Source of the DNA: Clostridiaceae bacterium
GTDB taxonomy: Bacteria; Bacillota; Clostridia; Lutisporales; Lutisporaceae
Assembly: GCA_028697435.1 (NCBI GenBank)
Contig: JAQVFD010000114.1
Span: 1 to 6,971, forward strand
Direction: 5' to 3'
DNA: 6,971 nucleotides
Shown here: positions 1 through 6,259 of the stretch, in pieces
Numbering within the stretch: the first letter of the stretch is position 1
How the letters are laid out: the number at the start of each line of letters is the position of its first letter
Notes under the pieces: model-generated
What the model saw: the letters and a program-made list of their open reading frames with translations, nothing else
Database searches by the model: none
What the model was told of the DNA's origin: nothing
Translations under genes and position numbers: made by a program

Positions 1-617
1 AATCTTACAGGGTCAATAGCCTCTCTTGTGGGTCCCGCAGTCACAAGAACAGTTTTGCCTTTCATATCCTGCCTGGGATTCAGCAAATCAATAATCGCTT
101 TCTCTATGACAGCGGGATCAGACATTTTTCCTTTTCCGACGTCACCGCAGGCAAGGCGCCCTTCCTCAGGCGGAACCATAACATATCCCAATTCCGAAAT
201 AAGCTTTAAATTCCTTTGGAAAACAGGATTTTCATACATATTGGTATTCATAGCCGGAGCTAATATAACTTTTGCTTTAGTGGCCATAATAGTCGTTGAA
301 AGCATGTCATCTGCAATACCGTTTGCCAACTTCCCGATAATATTGGCGGTTGCCGGAGCAACAACAATTGCATCTGCCAGTTTAGCAAGAGATATATGCT
401 CTATTTCCCAATAGTTCGGTGCATCAAACATGTCGACAATCACCTGATTCAATGATAGGGACTGAAATGTAAGGGGAGTAACAAATTTAACAGCTGAAGC
501 AGTCATAATGACATGTACTTCCGCATTCTGCTTCTTAAGCCTGCTTACAAGCTCACAGGCTTTATATGCTGCAATTCCGCCCGATACACCGAGAACAATT
601 TTCTTTCCCCTAAGCAT
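1..617 (-). CDS. coaBC: CoaBC, phosphopantothenoylcysteine decarboxylase / phosphopantothenate-cysteine ligase (partial)
   Basis: This bifunctional flavoprotein makes 4'-phosphopantetheine for coenzyme A: CoaB joins cysteine to 4'-phosphopantothenate and CoaC decarboxylates the product. The first 205 residues are visible; the rest lies beyond the left edge. The protein opens MLRGKKIVLGVSGGIAAYK, the FMN-binding start of the CoaC domain. His74 (in IEHISLAKLADA), Asn124 (in PAMNTNMYENP) and Cys157 (in LACGD) match the catalytic His, Asn and Cys of CoaC. At about residue 189 the CoaB domain begins with VLVTAGPTREAIDPVR and is cut there. The ATG lies one base after the rpoZ stop, with GGAGG six bases upstream inside rpoZ, so translation is probably coupled. 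It is the last visible gene of the yicC-remA-gmk-rpoZ operon; in related genomes priA commonly follows. Confidence 0.97.
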   Translation of the reverse strand, partial: MLRGKKIVLGVSGGIAAYKACELVSRLKKQNAEVHVIMTASAVKFVTPLTFQSLSLNQVIVDMFDAPNYWEIEHISLAKLADAIVVAPATANIIGKLANGIADDMLSTTIMATKAKVILAPAMNTNMYENPVFQRNLKLISELGYVMVPPEEGRLACGDVGKGKMSDPAVIEKAIIDLLNPRQDMKGKTVLVTAGPTREAIDPVR

Positions 618-618
618 T

Positions 619-834
619 TTATTCCTCCGATGGTTTAACCGGTATGTTTTTTCCGTAAACAATCTTACCTTCAAATATTTCATTTATTGCTATTGTTACC
701 GGTTTATTAGAATTTACATTTGTAAGCTTAGGCTGACCGTCTACCAGTTGCCTGGCTCTCTTTGCAACAGCAACCACCAGCGTATATTTGCTATCAACCT
801 TGTCTAATAGTGGTATTAAAGTAGGATATATCAT
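619..834 (-). CDS. rpoZ: RNA polymerase omega subunit RpoZ
   Basis: Omega is the small subunit that helps fold and hold the beta-prime subunit in RNA polymerase. The protein has 71 residues, within the short range usual for Firmicute omegas. It opens MIYPTLIPLLDKVDSKYTLV and carries the family signature AVAKRARQL at about residues 23-31, followed by the NKPVTIAINEIFEGKI segment. The frame stays open upstream to position 927, but that part overlaps gmk and has no omega similarity. The ATG at 834 has a strong GGAGG six bases upstream and fits the family start. The gene begins one base after the gmk stop and ends one base before the coaBC start. The order gmk-rpoZ-coaBC is widespread in bacteria and supports the call. 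Confidence 0.94.
   Translation of the reverse strand: MIYPTLIPLLDKVDSKYTLVVAVAKRARQLVDGQPKLTNVNSNKPVTIAINEIFEGKIVYGKNIPVKPSEE
624..628 (-). promoter_or_regulatory. Ribosome binding site of coaBC inside rpoZ
   Basis: GGAGG is read on the minus strand six bases before the coaBC ATG. It lies in the last codons of rpoZ, so the site is translated and the rpoZ stop falls between it and the coaBC start. This supports termination-reinitiation coupling. Confidence 0.8.
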
Positions 835-835
835 T

Positions 836-1447
836 TTATCCCTCCCTGAATTTATCAAAATCAATATTGCTTCTTGATAACCTGCATTTCTCAGCAGTAA
901 GAATACAGTTAATTTTTTTTGCTGCATTCTTTATATCATCATTTACTACTACATAATCGTAATTATTCACATGTCCCAATTCCTCATAAGCATTTTTTAA
1001 TCTTTTACAAATATCTTTTTCTGTTTCTGTCCCGCGTCCTTCTATCCTCTTCTTCAGTTCTGCAAAGGTAGGCGGAATAATATAAATAGAAATAGCCTCA
1101 TGGAAAACATGCTTAACTTTCATTCCTCCCTGCATATCTATTTCCAGTATTACATCCTTTCCGTCTTCAAGCTTGCTCATGACATAATTTTTGGGGGTCC
1201 CATAAAAATTATCATGTACCTTTGCGTATTCAATAAACTCTCCGTCCTCAACCATTCTGGCAAACTCATCCTTGTCCCTGAAAAAGTAATTAACCCCTTC
1301 AGTTTCTCCAACTCTTGGTTTTCTGGTTGTAACTGAAATAGAGAGTTCAAGATTTTTATTGAAACTCCGGAGCAGTTCCCTGCACACTGTACCTTTTCCC
1401 GCACCTGAAGGTCCTGAAATAACAATTAGCAGACCCTTGTTCTTCAT
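836..1447 (-). CDS. gmk: Guanylate kinase
   Basis: Gmk transfers phosphate from ATP to GMP (or dGMP) to give GDP, a step in GTP and dGTP supply in the cytoplasm. The 203-residue product matches the usual length of about 200. The P-loop GPSGAGKGT sits at residues 12-20. The GMP-binding stretch SVTTRKPRVGE at 38-48 gives Ser38, Arg42 and Arg45, followed by Tyr54, Glu73, Tyr82 and Thr84. ILEIDMQGG lies near residues 100-108, and the lid carries the typical RGTETEKDICKRL run. The frame extends 19 codons further, to 1504, into remA. I prefer the ATG at 1447: MKNKGLLIVISG is the normal family N-terminus and AGAAGGG lies nine bases upstream. It follows remA by 16 bases and precedes rpoZ by one. Confidence 0.97.
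   Translation of the reverse strand: MKNKGLLIVISGPSGAGKGTVCRELLRSFNKNLELSISVTTRKPRVGETEGVNYFFRDKDEFARMVEDGEFIEYAKVHDNFYGTPKNYVMSKLEDGKDVILEIDMQGGMKVKHVFHEAISIYIIPPTFAELKKRIEGRGTETEKDICKRLKNAYEELGHVNNYDYVVVNDDIKNAAKKINCILTAEKCRLSRSNIDFDKFREG
841..845 (-). promoter_or_regulatory. Ribosome binding site of rpoZ inside gmk
   Basis: GGAGG, within a longer GGGAGGGA, lies six bases before the rpoZ ATG and inside the last codons of gmk. It decides the rpoZ start at 834 against the longer open frame that reaches 927. Confidence 0.82.
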
Positions 1448-1456
1448 ATCATCCGA

Positions 1457-1463
1457 CCCTTCT
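1457..1463 (-). promoter_or_regulatory. Ribosome binding site of gmk
   Basis: AGAAGGG on the minus strand directly follows the remA stop codon and lies nine bases before the ATG at 1447. It is weaker than the other sites in this operon. It favours the 203-residue start over the longer one inside remA. Confidence 0.6.
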
Positions 1464-1742
1464 TTATTCCGCTGTAACAACCTCTTCACTGTCTTCCGCT
1501 TCACGACCTACAAGCCTGTGTGCCACAGTCTCAGGCTGCACTGCCGAAAGAATAATATGATCGCTGTCGGTAATTATAACAGCTCTTGTTCTTCTTCCGT
1601 ATGTAGCATCAATAAGCATACCCCTGTCTCTTGCTTCCTGAATTATCCTTTTTATCGGAGCCGATTCCGGACTAACTATAGCAACCAGTCTGTTAGCCGA
1701 TACAATATTTCCGAACCCTATGTTTATAAGCTTAATTCCCAT
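1464..1742 (-). CDS. remA: RemA, DUF370 family DNA-binding regulator
   Basis: In Bacillus subtilis RemA (formerly YlzA) is a ring-forming DNA-binding protein that activates biofilm matrix and osmoprotection genes. The 92-residue product is very close to that family: MGIKLINIGFGNIVSANRL, then SPESAPIKRIIQEARDRG, TYGRRTRAVIITDSDH and LSAVQPETV. Arg18 and Pro29, positions where B. subtilis mutations disrupt function, are both present, as are the paired Arg50-Arg51 of the basic loop. The C-terminal tail from about residue 80 is acidic (EAEDSEEVVTAE) and probably disordered. The ATG has GGAGGG five bases upstream. The gene follows yicC by 13 bases and precedes gmk by 16, as in many Firmicutes. Its targets here are unknown, since most Clostridia lack the Bacillus matrix operons. 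Confidence 0.95.
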   Translation of the reverse strand: MGIKLINIGFGNIVSANRLVAIVSPESAPIKRIIQEARDRGMLIDATYGRRTRAVIITDSDHIILSAVQPETVAHRLVGREAEDSEEVVTAE

Positions 1743-1755
1743 TTTAACCCTCCAT

Positions 1756-2640
1756 TTATTCTATATTTTGCACTTGTTCTCTTATTTTTTCAATTTCAGT
1801 CTTTATGCTGATAACACTATTCAATATGTCCAAATCTGAAATTTTCGAACCAATGGTGTTTACTTCCCTGTTCATCTCCTGAATTATGAAATCCAGTTTT
1901 TTCCCGACGGGTCCATTGAAGTTAAGTGCTTTTTTAAGCTGGTCCATATGGCTCCCGAGTCTTACTATCTCTTCATCAATACTTGCTTTGTCCGCAAAAA
2001 CCGCAACTTCTGTAAGAAGCCTGTTTTCGTCAATGGGAATATCCTTTGTCAATTCTTTTATTCTATCATATAGCTTATTCTTATATTCATCAACTATACC
2101 AGATGATTTTTCCTCTATTTTTTCAGCAAAACCTTTTACAAGGACAACTTTTTCCAGAAGGTCATTTTTTAGTCTTTCGCCCTCACGGTTTCTCATTTCT
2201 ACCAATGCATTAAATGCCATCTCCAGTGCTTCTTTTAGAATCAGCCATAGCTCTTCCATATCCTGCTCAACAGTCTCCAGTGTCATAATATCGGGAAACC
2301 GTGTAAGAAGTGATAAATTTATATCGTCATGTATTTCAAACATCTTTTTCAGTGTATTGAGCGAATCAACATATGCCTTTGCAAGGTTGGTATCAAGCTT
2401 TACCTGCGCGTTCTGCCCAAAGCTGCTGTAGTTTATGTACACATCGACCTTTCCCCTGCTGATCTTTTCGCTTACGAATTCCCTAACCTTCTCCTCCAAT
2501 ACAGACATTGACCTTGGCATTCTGACAGACACATCACAATATCTGTGGTTTACCGACCTAACGTCGACGGAAAAAGTACTGGTACCTTTACTGAATTCTC
2601 CCCTTCCAAAGCCCGTCATGCTCTTTATCAAATTCATCAT
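1756..2640 (-). CDS. yicC: YicC/YloC family endoribonuclease
   Basis: Members of this family (YicC in Escherichia coli, YloC in B. subtilis) are endoribonucleases linked to RNA turnover. The product has 294 residues from the chosen start, typical of the family. The N-terminal YicC domain opens IKSMTGFGRGE and continues with VDVRSVNHRYCDVSVRMPR. The C-terminal DUF1732 domain carries EMNREVNTIGSKISD and ends on the hallmark KIREQVQNIE. The middle (about residues 145-205) is rich in Glu and Lys and probably helical. The frame opens six codons further upstream at 2658, but that ATG lies almost at the predicted transcription start with no room for a ribosome site. AAGGA seven bases before the ATG at 2640 supports the shorter form; the adjacent ATG at 2637 is also possible. 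This is the first gene of the operon. Confidence 0.95.
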   Translation of the reverse strand: MMNLIKSMTGFGRGEFSKGTSTFSVDVRSVNHRYCDVSVRMPRSMSVLEEKVREFVSEKISRGKVDVYINYSSFGQNAQVKLDTNLAKAYVDSLNTLKKMFEIHDDINLSLLTRFPDIMTLETVEQDMEELWLILKEALEMAFNALVEMRNREGERLKNDLLEKVVLVKGFAEKIEEKSSGIVDEYKNKLYDRIKELTKDIPIDENRLLTEVAVFADKASIDEEIVRLGSHMDQLKKALNFNGPVGKKLDFIIQEMNREVNTIGSKISDLDILNSVISIKTEIEKIREQVQNIE

Positions 2641-2647
2641 CCTTCCG

Positions 2648-2652
2648 TCCTT
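2648..2652 (-). promoter_or_regulatory. Ribosome binding site of yicC
   Basis: AAGGA on the minus strand lies seven bases before the ATG at 2640 and ten before the ATG at 2637. It lies downstream of the alternative ATG at 2658 and so decides against that longer start. Confidence 0.6.
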
Positions 2653-2666
2653 GTGCATTTACGGAT

Positions 2667-2695
2667 ATTATAGCATATATATTTAATATTAAACA
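2667..2695 (-). promoter_or_regulatory. Promoter of the yicC-remA-gmk-rpoZ-coaBC operon
   Basis: On the minus strand a perfect TATAAT (2667-2672) is preceded by TGC, an extended -10 of the TGn type. A weak -35, TGTTTA at 2690-2695, lies 17 bases upstream. Transcription should start near 2660, leaving a leader of about 20 bases before the yicC ATG. No other promoter of this quality is visible in the short gaps of the operon. Confidence 0.65.
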
Positions 2696-2740
2696 TATTT
2701 CATTCTAAAAAATTTTAATTCTTTTGATTCTCTTGATATA

Positions 2741-2788
2741 TCTCCCGTTTTCTGATAATTTCATTAATTATCGGCAGAGGACGGGGGA
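2741..2788 (+). repeat. Two-stage imperfect inverted repeat (hairpin A)
   Basis: The outer arms 2741-2748 and 2781-2788 pair over eight positions with one G-U. The inner arms 2752-2760 and 2766-2774 pair over nine positions with one G-U, around a five-base loop. An asymmetric internal loop (three bases against six) separates them. The G-U pairs form only if the plus strand is the RNA. There is no T-run after it, so it is not an ordinary terminator. Its function is unknown. Confidence 0.45.
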
Positions 2789-2810
2789 AGGGAACGGGTA
2801 ACACATTTCA

Positions 2811-2841
2811 GACACGAGACACGAGATACGAGACACGAGAG
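2811..2841. repeat. Heptamer tandem repeat, four units
   Basis: The units are GACACGA (2811-2817), GACACGA (2818-2824), GATACGA (2825-2831) and GACACGA (2832-2838), then a partial GAG. Only one base differs among the four. A further near-copy, GATACTA, occurs at 2862-2868. The tract lies between two divergent promoters and is richer in GC than its surroundings. It could be a slippage-prone simple repeat or part of a dispersed intergenic repeat. Confidence 0.85.
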
Positions 2842-2858
2842 TTATGGTAATGCTCCGA

Positions 2859-2891
2859 AGGGATACTAGAGTACTGGCGTCTGGTATCTTT
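2859..2891 (+). repeat. Imperfect inverted repeat upstream of rqcH (hairpin B)
   Basis: Arms 2859-2870 and 2880-2891 can pair over twelve positions, three of them G-U, around a nine-base loop. The core GATAC/GTATC is perfect. The wobble pairs again favour the plus strand as the RNA. It ends nine bases before a TATAAT-like box at 2900 and about 40 bases before the likely rqcH promoter, so it may lie outside the rqcH transcript. Confidence 0.45.
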
Positions 2892-2930
2892 ACGATCTTT
2901 ATAATGATAATAGTAAATAAGCGGTTCAAG

Positions 2931-2939
2931 TGATATAAT
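2931..2939 (+). promoter_or_regulatory. Extended -10 promoter of rqcH
   Basis: TGATATAAT is a perfect TATAAT at 2934-2939 preceded by TGn. No good -35 is visible 16-18 bases upstream, as can be tolerated with an extended -10. Transcription should start near 2946, giving a leader of about 23 bases with AGGAG at 2957-2961 and the ATG at 2969. A second TATAAT at 2900-2905 could be a weaker alternative. Confidence 0.55.
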
Positions 2940-2968
2940 AATTTCAGTAATATAGTAGGAGTGATTTT

Positions 2969-4729
2969 ATGCCTTTTGACGGTTCAGTGGTCAGCTCAAT
3001 TGTGCACGAGCTGCAGGATAAACTGCTTAACGGAAAAATTGATAAAGTATATCAGCCTGAAAAGGATGAACTGTTAATAAATATCAGGGGTTACGGAGAC
3101 AGCTATAAGCTTTTGTTAAGTGCCAGCTCCACCTACCCCAGAGTACACCTTACAGAAGAGAACAAATCCAATCCCGCAGTTGCTCCTTCCTTCTGCATGC
3201 TGCTCAGAAAGCATCTTTTGGGAGGACGTATTGTGTCGGTCAGACAGCCGGAATTTGAAAGAATAATCGAAATAGATATAGACTCAGCAGACGAATTGGG
3301 TTACAGCACACATAAGACCCTTATCGCAGAAATAATGGGACGCCACAGTAATATAATTGTTATTGACAAAACCACCGGCAGGATTATTGACAGTATTAAA
3401 AGAATAAGCTTTGAAATAAGCAGTGTAAGGGAAATATTGCCCGGAGGGCATTATGAATACCCTCCTTCCGGTAATAAAACAAACCCCCTTAAAGCCTCGA
3501 AGGATAGCTTTATTGAAGGGATAGCAAATGCCCCCGGCAGTATAAGAGCGGAAAAATATTTTATGAATTTGTATAACGGCATCAGCCCTGTTGTTGCAAG
3601 GGATATTTGTTTAAGAGCCGGTATTGACGTCGATAAGGATTTAAAGCAATTGGATTATGGACTTATTGAAACGCTATATAACTCATTTTTTGAATTTCTG
3701 GAGTCTGTACTTTCTGCCTCTTATATTCCAAACATAGTATACAAGGATGGAAAAGCATTGGATTTCTCATGCTTTGATCTGGAGATTTACGGGAACCTGG
3801 ATAAACAGGTATTCAAAGGAATGAGCGAAGCAGTTGAAAGGTTCTATCATGAGAAGGATCAAAAGGACAGGATGAAGCAAAAGTCCGGAGATATGCATAA
3901 AATTATCACCAACAGACTGGAACGCTGCTATAAAAAGCTTGAGAAGCTCAGCGGAGATCTTCAGGAAGCCTCCGATTCGGAGAAATATAAAATATATGGG
4001 GACCTTATAATGTCAAATATTTATTTCCTTGATAAGGGGGAAGAAAAAGTCAGACTTCAGAATTATTACTCCCCCGATGCAGAATACATTGAGATTTCAA
4101 TGGATACCCGTATATCCCCTTCGGCAAATGCACAGAGGTACTACAAGCACTATAACAAGTCCAAAAATGCTATAAACAAAATTAATATTCAGATTGAAGA
4201 GAATAAGCAGGAGATAATGTACTTAGAAACCCAGCTTGACAACCTGGATAAATGCACCGAAGAGTTGGAACTGGAAGAAATCAGAACGGAGCTTATGGAG
4301 CAGGGCTACTTGAGATCAAGAAAAGCAATTAAAGGAAAACAGACAAAAAAAGCTTCCAGCCCTATGCTTTTCATTTCCTCCACAGGCTTTGAGATATATG
4401 TAGGCAAGAATAATACTCAAAATGATTACCTAACTCTCAAGCTTGCCGATAACCGGGACATATGGCTTCATGCAAAAGAGATTCCCGGTTCCCATGTAAT
4501 AATAAAGACCCGGGGCAAGGACACAGATGACGCCACAATAAAAGAGGCTGCAAACCTTGCGGCATATTACAGCAGAAGCAGGATGTCCTCTAAAGTACCG
4601 GTAGACTACACCATAAAAAAGAATGTAAAAAAACCTAATGGTGCAAAGCCCGGTATGGTTATCTATGAAAATTATTCAACAATTTATATCACGCCTGATG
4701 AAGAAAAAATGAACAGTATGAAAAAGTAG
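2969..4729 (+). CDS. rqcH: RqcH, NFACT-family ribosome quality control protein
   Basis: RqcH, the bacterial Rqc2/NEMF homologue (YloA in B. subtilis, often annotated as fibronectin-binding protein), binds split 50S subunits carrying a stalled peptidyl-tRNA. It recruits tRNA-Ala to add C-terminal alanine tails that mark the chain for degradation. The 586-residue product has the usual length. The NFACT-N domain (about 1-180) opens MPFDGSVVSSIVHEL and contains YPRVHLT, FCMLLRKHL and EIMGRHSNI. A helix-hairpin-helix region follows to about 260, then a charged coiled coil (about 285-440). The NFACT-R domain (about 468-575) has DIWLHAKEIPGSHVII and KNVKKPNGAKPGMVIYENY. The Asp97-Arg98 pair used by B. 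subtilis RqcH is Glu97-Arg98 here. AGGAG lies seven bases before the ATG. The last two Lys codons and the TAG stop lie inside the downstream terminator palindrome. Confidence 0.95.
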   Translation: MPFDGSVVSSIVHELQDKLLNGKIDKVYQPEKDELLINIRGYGDSYKLLLSASSTYPRVHLTEENKSNPAVAPSFCMLLRKHLLGGRIVSVRQPEFERIIEIDIDSADELGYSTHKTLIAEIMGRHSNIIVIDKTTGRIIDSIKRISFEISSVREILPGGHYEYPPSGNKTNPLKASKDSFIEGIANAPGSIRAEKYFMNLYNGISPVVARDICLRAGIDVDKDLKQLDYGLIETLYNSFFEFLESVLSASYIPNIVYKDGKALDFSCFDLEIYGNLDKQVFKGMSEAVERFYHEKDQKDRMKQKSGDMHKIITNRLERCYKKLEKLSGDLQEASDSEKYKIYGDLIMSNIYFLDKGEEKVRLQNYYSPDAEYIEISMDTRISPSANAQRYYKHYNKSKNAINKINIQIEENKQEIMYLETQLDNLDKCTEELELEEIRTELMEQGYLRSRKAIKGKQTKKASSPMLFISSTGFEIYVGKNNTQNDYLTLKLADNRDIWLHAKEIPGSHVIIKTRGKDTDDATIKEAANLAAYYSRSRMSSKVPVDYTIKKNVKKPNGAKPGMVIYENYSTIYITPDEEKMNSMKK

Positions 4730-4760
4730 AGCTGTTGCATATGCAACAGCTCTACTTTTT
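4721..4760. terminator. Perfect palindromic two-way terminator between rqcH and the transporter gene
   Basis: The 40 bases are a perfect palindrome centred at 4740/4741, with A5 at the left end and T5 at the right. As RNA it can form a stem of about 13 base pairs (4726-4738 with 4743-4755) and a four-base loop, followed by a U-run on either strand. It ends rqcH on the plus strand and lies 19 bases beyond the stop codon of the convergent transporter gene, so it can serve both. The rqcH stop codon TAG (4727-4729) is in the left arm. Confidence 0.92.
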
Positions 4761-4779
4761 ATATAATTACTGATTTGAT

Positions 4780-6186
4780 TTACAGCTTCTTGGAGAACAC
4801 TGCAAGCACTGCGATAATCAAAAGTCCGAATATCATCAAGCCTTTTTGCTGTATTGCTGTAATACCTGCAAATGCAACAATAGCAATTGCTACAGGAATA
4901 ACGTATTTTGTTATGTTATACCAAACTTCAAACAATCCAAATTCTACTGTTCCACCATTTGTAAGCTCGTCCTTAAGATCTTCCTTCTTCATGAACCAAC
5001 CTACAAAGATTGCAAGAAGCATTCCTCCGATTGCAAGGAATATCTTGTCAGTAAGAATATCGAAGAAGTCAAAAGCACCAACTCCGAGGAATGTAGCTCC
5101 CGACATAACTCCCAGTGATAATGAAGAAAGTATACACATTACCGACATAATTGCTGAGCTGATATAAACAGCTTTCTTCCTTGGCATTTTATGCTGGTCA
5201 ATCAAATATGCAACAACAACCTCCAGCAGGGACACCGATGATGTAAGAGCTGCTATACACAAAAGCAGGAAGAAAAATCCTGACAATATCGGTCCTGCTG
5301 CACCCATTTGAGCAAAAACTGTCGGTAATACGACGAATACAAGACCAGGACCTGCAGCCGGTTCCATTCCGAATGCAAACATAGCTGGGAACATTGCAAC
5401 ACCTGCCATAAGCGCAACACCGGTATCCATTGCAGTCACTATGAATGCATTGCTAGGCAGTTTTTCTTCTTTATTCAGATAGCTTCCGTAGGTAATCATA
5501 CAGCCCATGCCAAGACTGAGTGAGAAGAATGCTTGCCCTAACGCAGCCAGGAAGGTTTGACCGTTAACTTTGGAAAAGTCGGGTTTAAACAAGAACTCCA
5601 GTCCTGCACTGGAACCCGGAAGTGTAACACTTCTAAAGATAATAAATATTAGAAGTACAAATAACGTAGGCATAAGTATTTTACCTGCTTTTTCAATTCC
5701 TCCGGCAACACCTCTTGCAACTATAAGTACATTAATTACCAAGTAAATAATCATCCATACTAATGGTTCAGCAGGTGCTCCTATAAAAGCGCCAAAGACA
5801 TCCCCTATTGCTTCGGGAACAGCCAGAAGCCCTGTAAAGGATTTAGCAATGTAGGCCAGAGCCCATCCGCCAACTACCGGATAAAACCCCATGATGAAGA
5901 ATCCGCTGAGAACTCCCAATGCGCCTGCAAAGGTCCAATTCTTGCTATAGCTTTTGTACGCACCAACTGCCGCTAAACCGCTTCTTCTACCAACAGCGAA
6001 CTCGGCGGTCATTATACAAAGCCCTATTAGAAATACACAGAATAAATAAATAACAATAAATGCGCCACCACCGTTTTCACCTGTCAGGTAAGGGAATCTC
6101 CAAATATTACCGAGTCCTACTGCCGAACCTGCTGCTGCCATTAGAAATCCAAACCTCGATCCCCAGTTTTCTCTTTTTTCTGTCAT
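4780..6186 (-). CDS. Neurotransmitter:sodium symporter (NSS/SNF) family transporter
   Basis: This is a membrane secondary transporter of the LeuT fold, expected to use the sodium gradient to import an amino acid. The 468 residues form about 12 hydrophobic segments. TM1 (about 11-35) holds the signature GSAVGLGNIWRFPY, with Arg30 matching LeuT Arg30, followed by ENGGGAF before TM2. Tyr102 in TM3 aligns with the substrate-binding Tyr108 of LeuT. TM6 has FFSLSLGMGCMITYGSYL (about 220-237), including the unwound SLG region. TM8 carries LTSSVSLLE (314-322), where Thr315-Ser316 match the Na2-site pair. Known bacterial relatives such as TnaT and MhsT carry tryptophan or other hydrophobic amino acids; the substrate here cannot be read from sequence. 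GGGAGGG lies seven bases before the ATG. The gene has its own promoter and shares a terminator with rqcH. Confidence 0.95.
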   Translation of the reverse strand: MTEKRENWGSRFGFLMAAAGSAVGLGNIWRFPYLTGENGGGAFIVIYLFCVFLIGLCIMTAEFAVGRRSGLAAVGAYKSYSKNWTFAGALGVLSGFFIMGFYPVVGGWALAYIAKSFTGLLAVPEAIGDVFGAFIGAPAEPLVWMIIYLVINVLIVARGVAGGIEKAGKILMPTLFVLLIFIIFRSVTLPGSSAGLEFLFKPDFSKVNGQTFLAALGQAFFSLSLGMGCMITYGSYLNKEEKLPSNAFIVTAMDTGVALMAGVAMFPAMFAFGMEPAAGPGLVFVVLPTVFAQMGAAGPILSGFFFLLLCIAALTSSVSLLEVVVAYLIDQHKMPRKKAVYISSAIMSVMCILSSLSLGVMSGATFLGVGAFDFFDILTDKIFLAIGGMLLAIFVGWFMKKEDLKDELTNGGTVEFGLFEVWYNITKYVIPVAIAIVAFAGITAIQQKGLMIFGLLIIAVLAVFSKKL

Positions 6187-6209
6187 TAATTAACCCTCCC
6201 TTATGTTAT

Positions 6210-6238
6210 ATTATAATTATAATACCCTGATTCTGCAA
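6210..6238 (-). promoter_or_regulatory. Promoter of the transporter gene
   Basis: On the minus strand TATAAT (6210-6215) lies 17 bases downstream of TTGCAG (6233-6238), a partial -35. A second TATAAT overlaps the spacer at 6216-6221 and may be used instead. Either gives a very short leader, because the ribosome site is at about 6194-6200. Confidence 0.55.
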
Positions 6239-6259
6239 AAAATTCAACATCCATTATGC

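Noticed and set aside
28..414. A plus-strand open frame of 128 codons at the left edge.
   Set aside because: It is the antisense of coaBC, whose CoaC catalytic residues are intact on the minus strand.
619..927. A longer rpoZ starting at 927.
   Set aside because: The extra 31 codons overlap gmk out of frame and do not resemble omega. The ATG at 834 has an excellent ribosome site and the family N-terminus.
836..1504. A longer gmk starting at 1504 inside remA.
   Set aside because: The additional 19 residues precede the normal family N-terminus and overlap remA by about 40 bases. The ATG at 1447 has its own ribosome site.
1359..2686. Several plus-strand open frames of 60-181 codons opposite yicC, remA and gmk.
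   Set aside because: They are antisense shadows of strongly recognised genes, with low-complexity Ser/Phe-rich translations and no convincing ribosome sites.
2844..2933. A 29-codon plus-strand frame starting ATG at 2844 and ending TGA at 2933, with a hydrophobic middle.
   Set aside because: It has only a weak GAGAG upstream, grows out of the heptamer repeat, overlaps the hairpin and ends within the rqcH -10 region. Nothing supports translation.
4775..5167. Plus-strand frames opposite the 3' end of the transporter gene.
   Set aside because: The minus strand encodes a full-length NSS transporter here, and the plus frames start at or after the terminator with no ribosome site.
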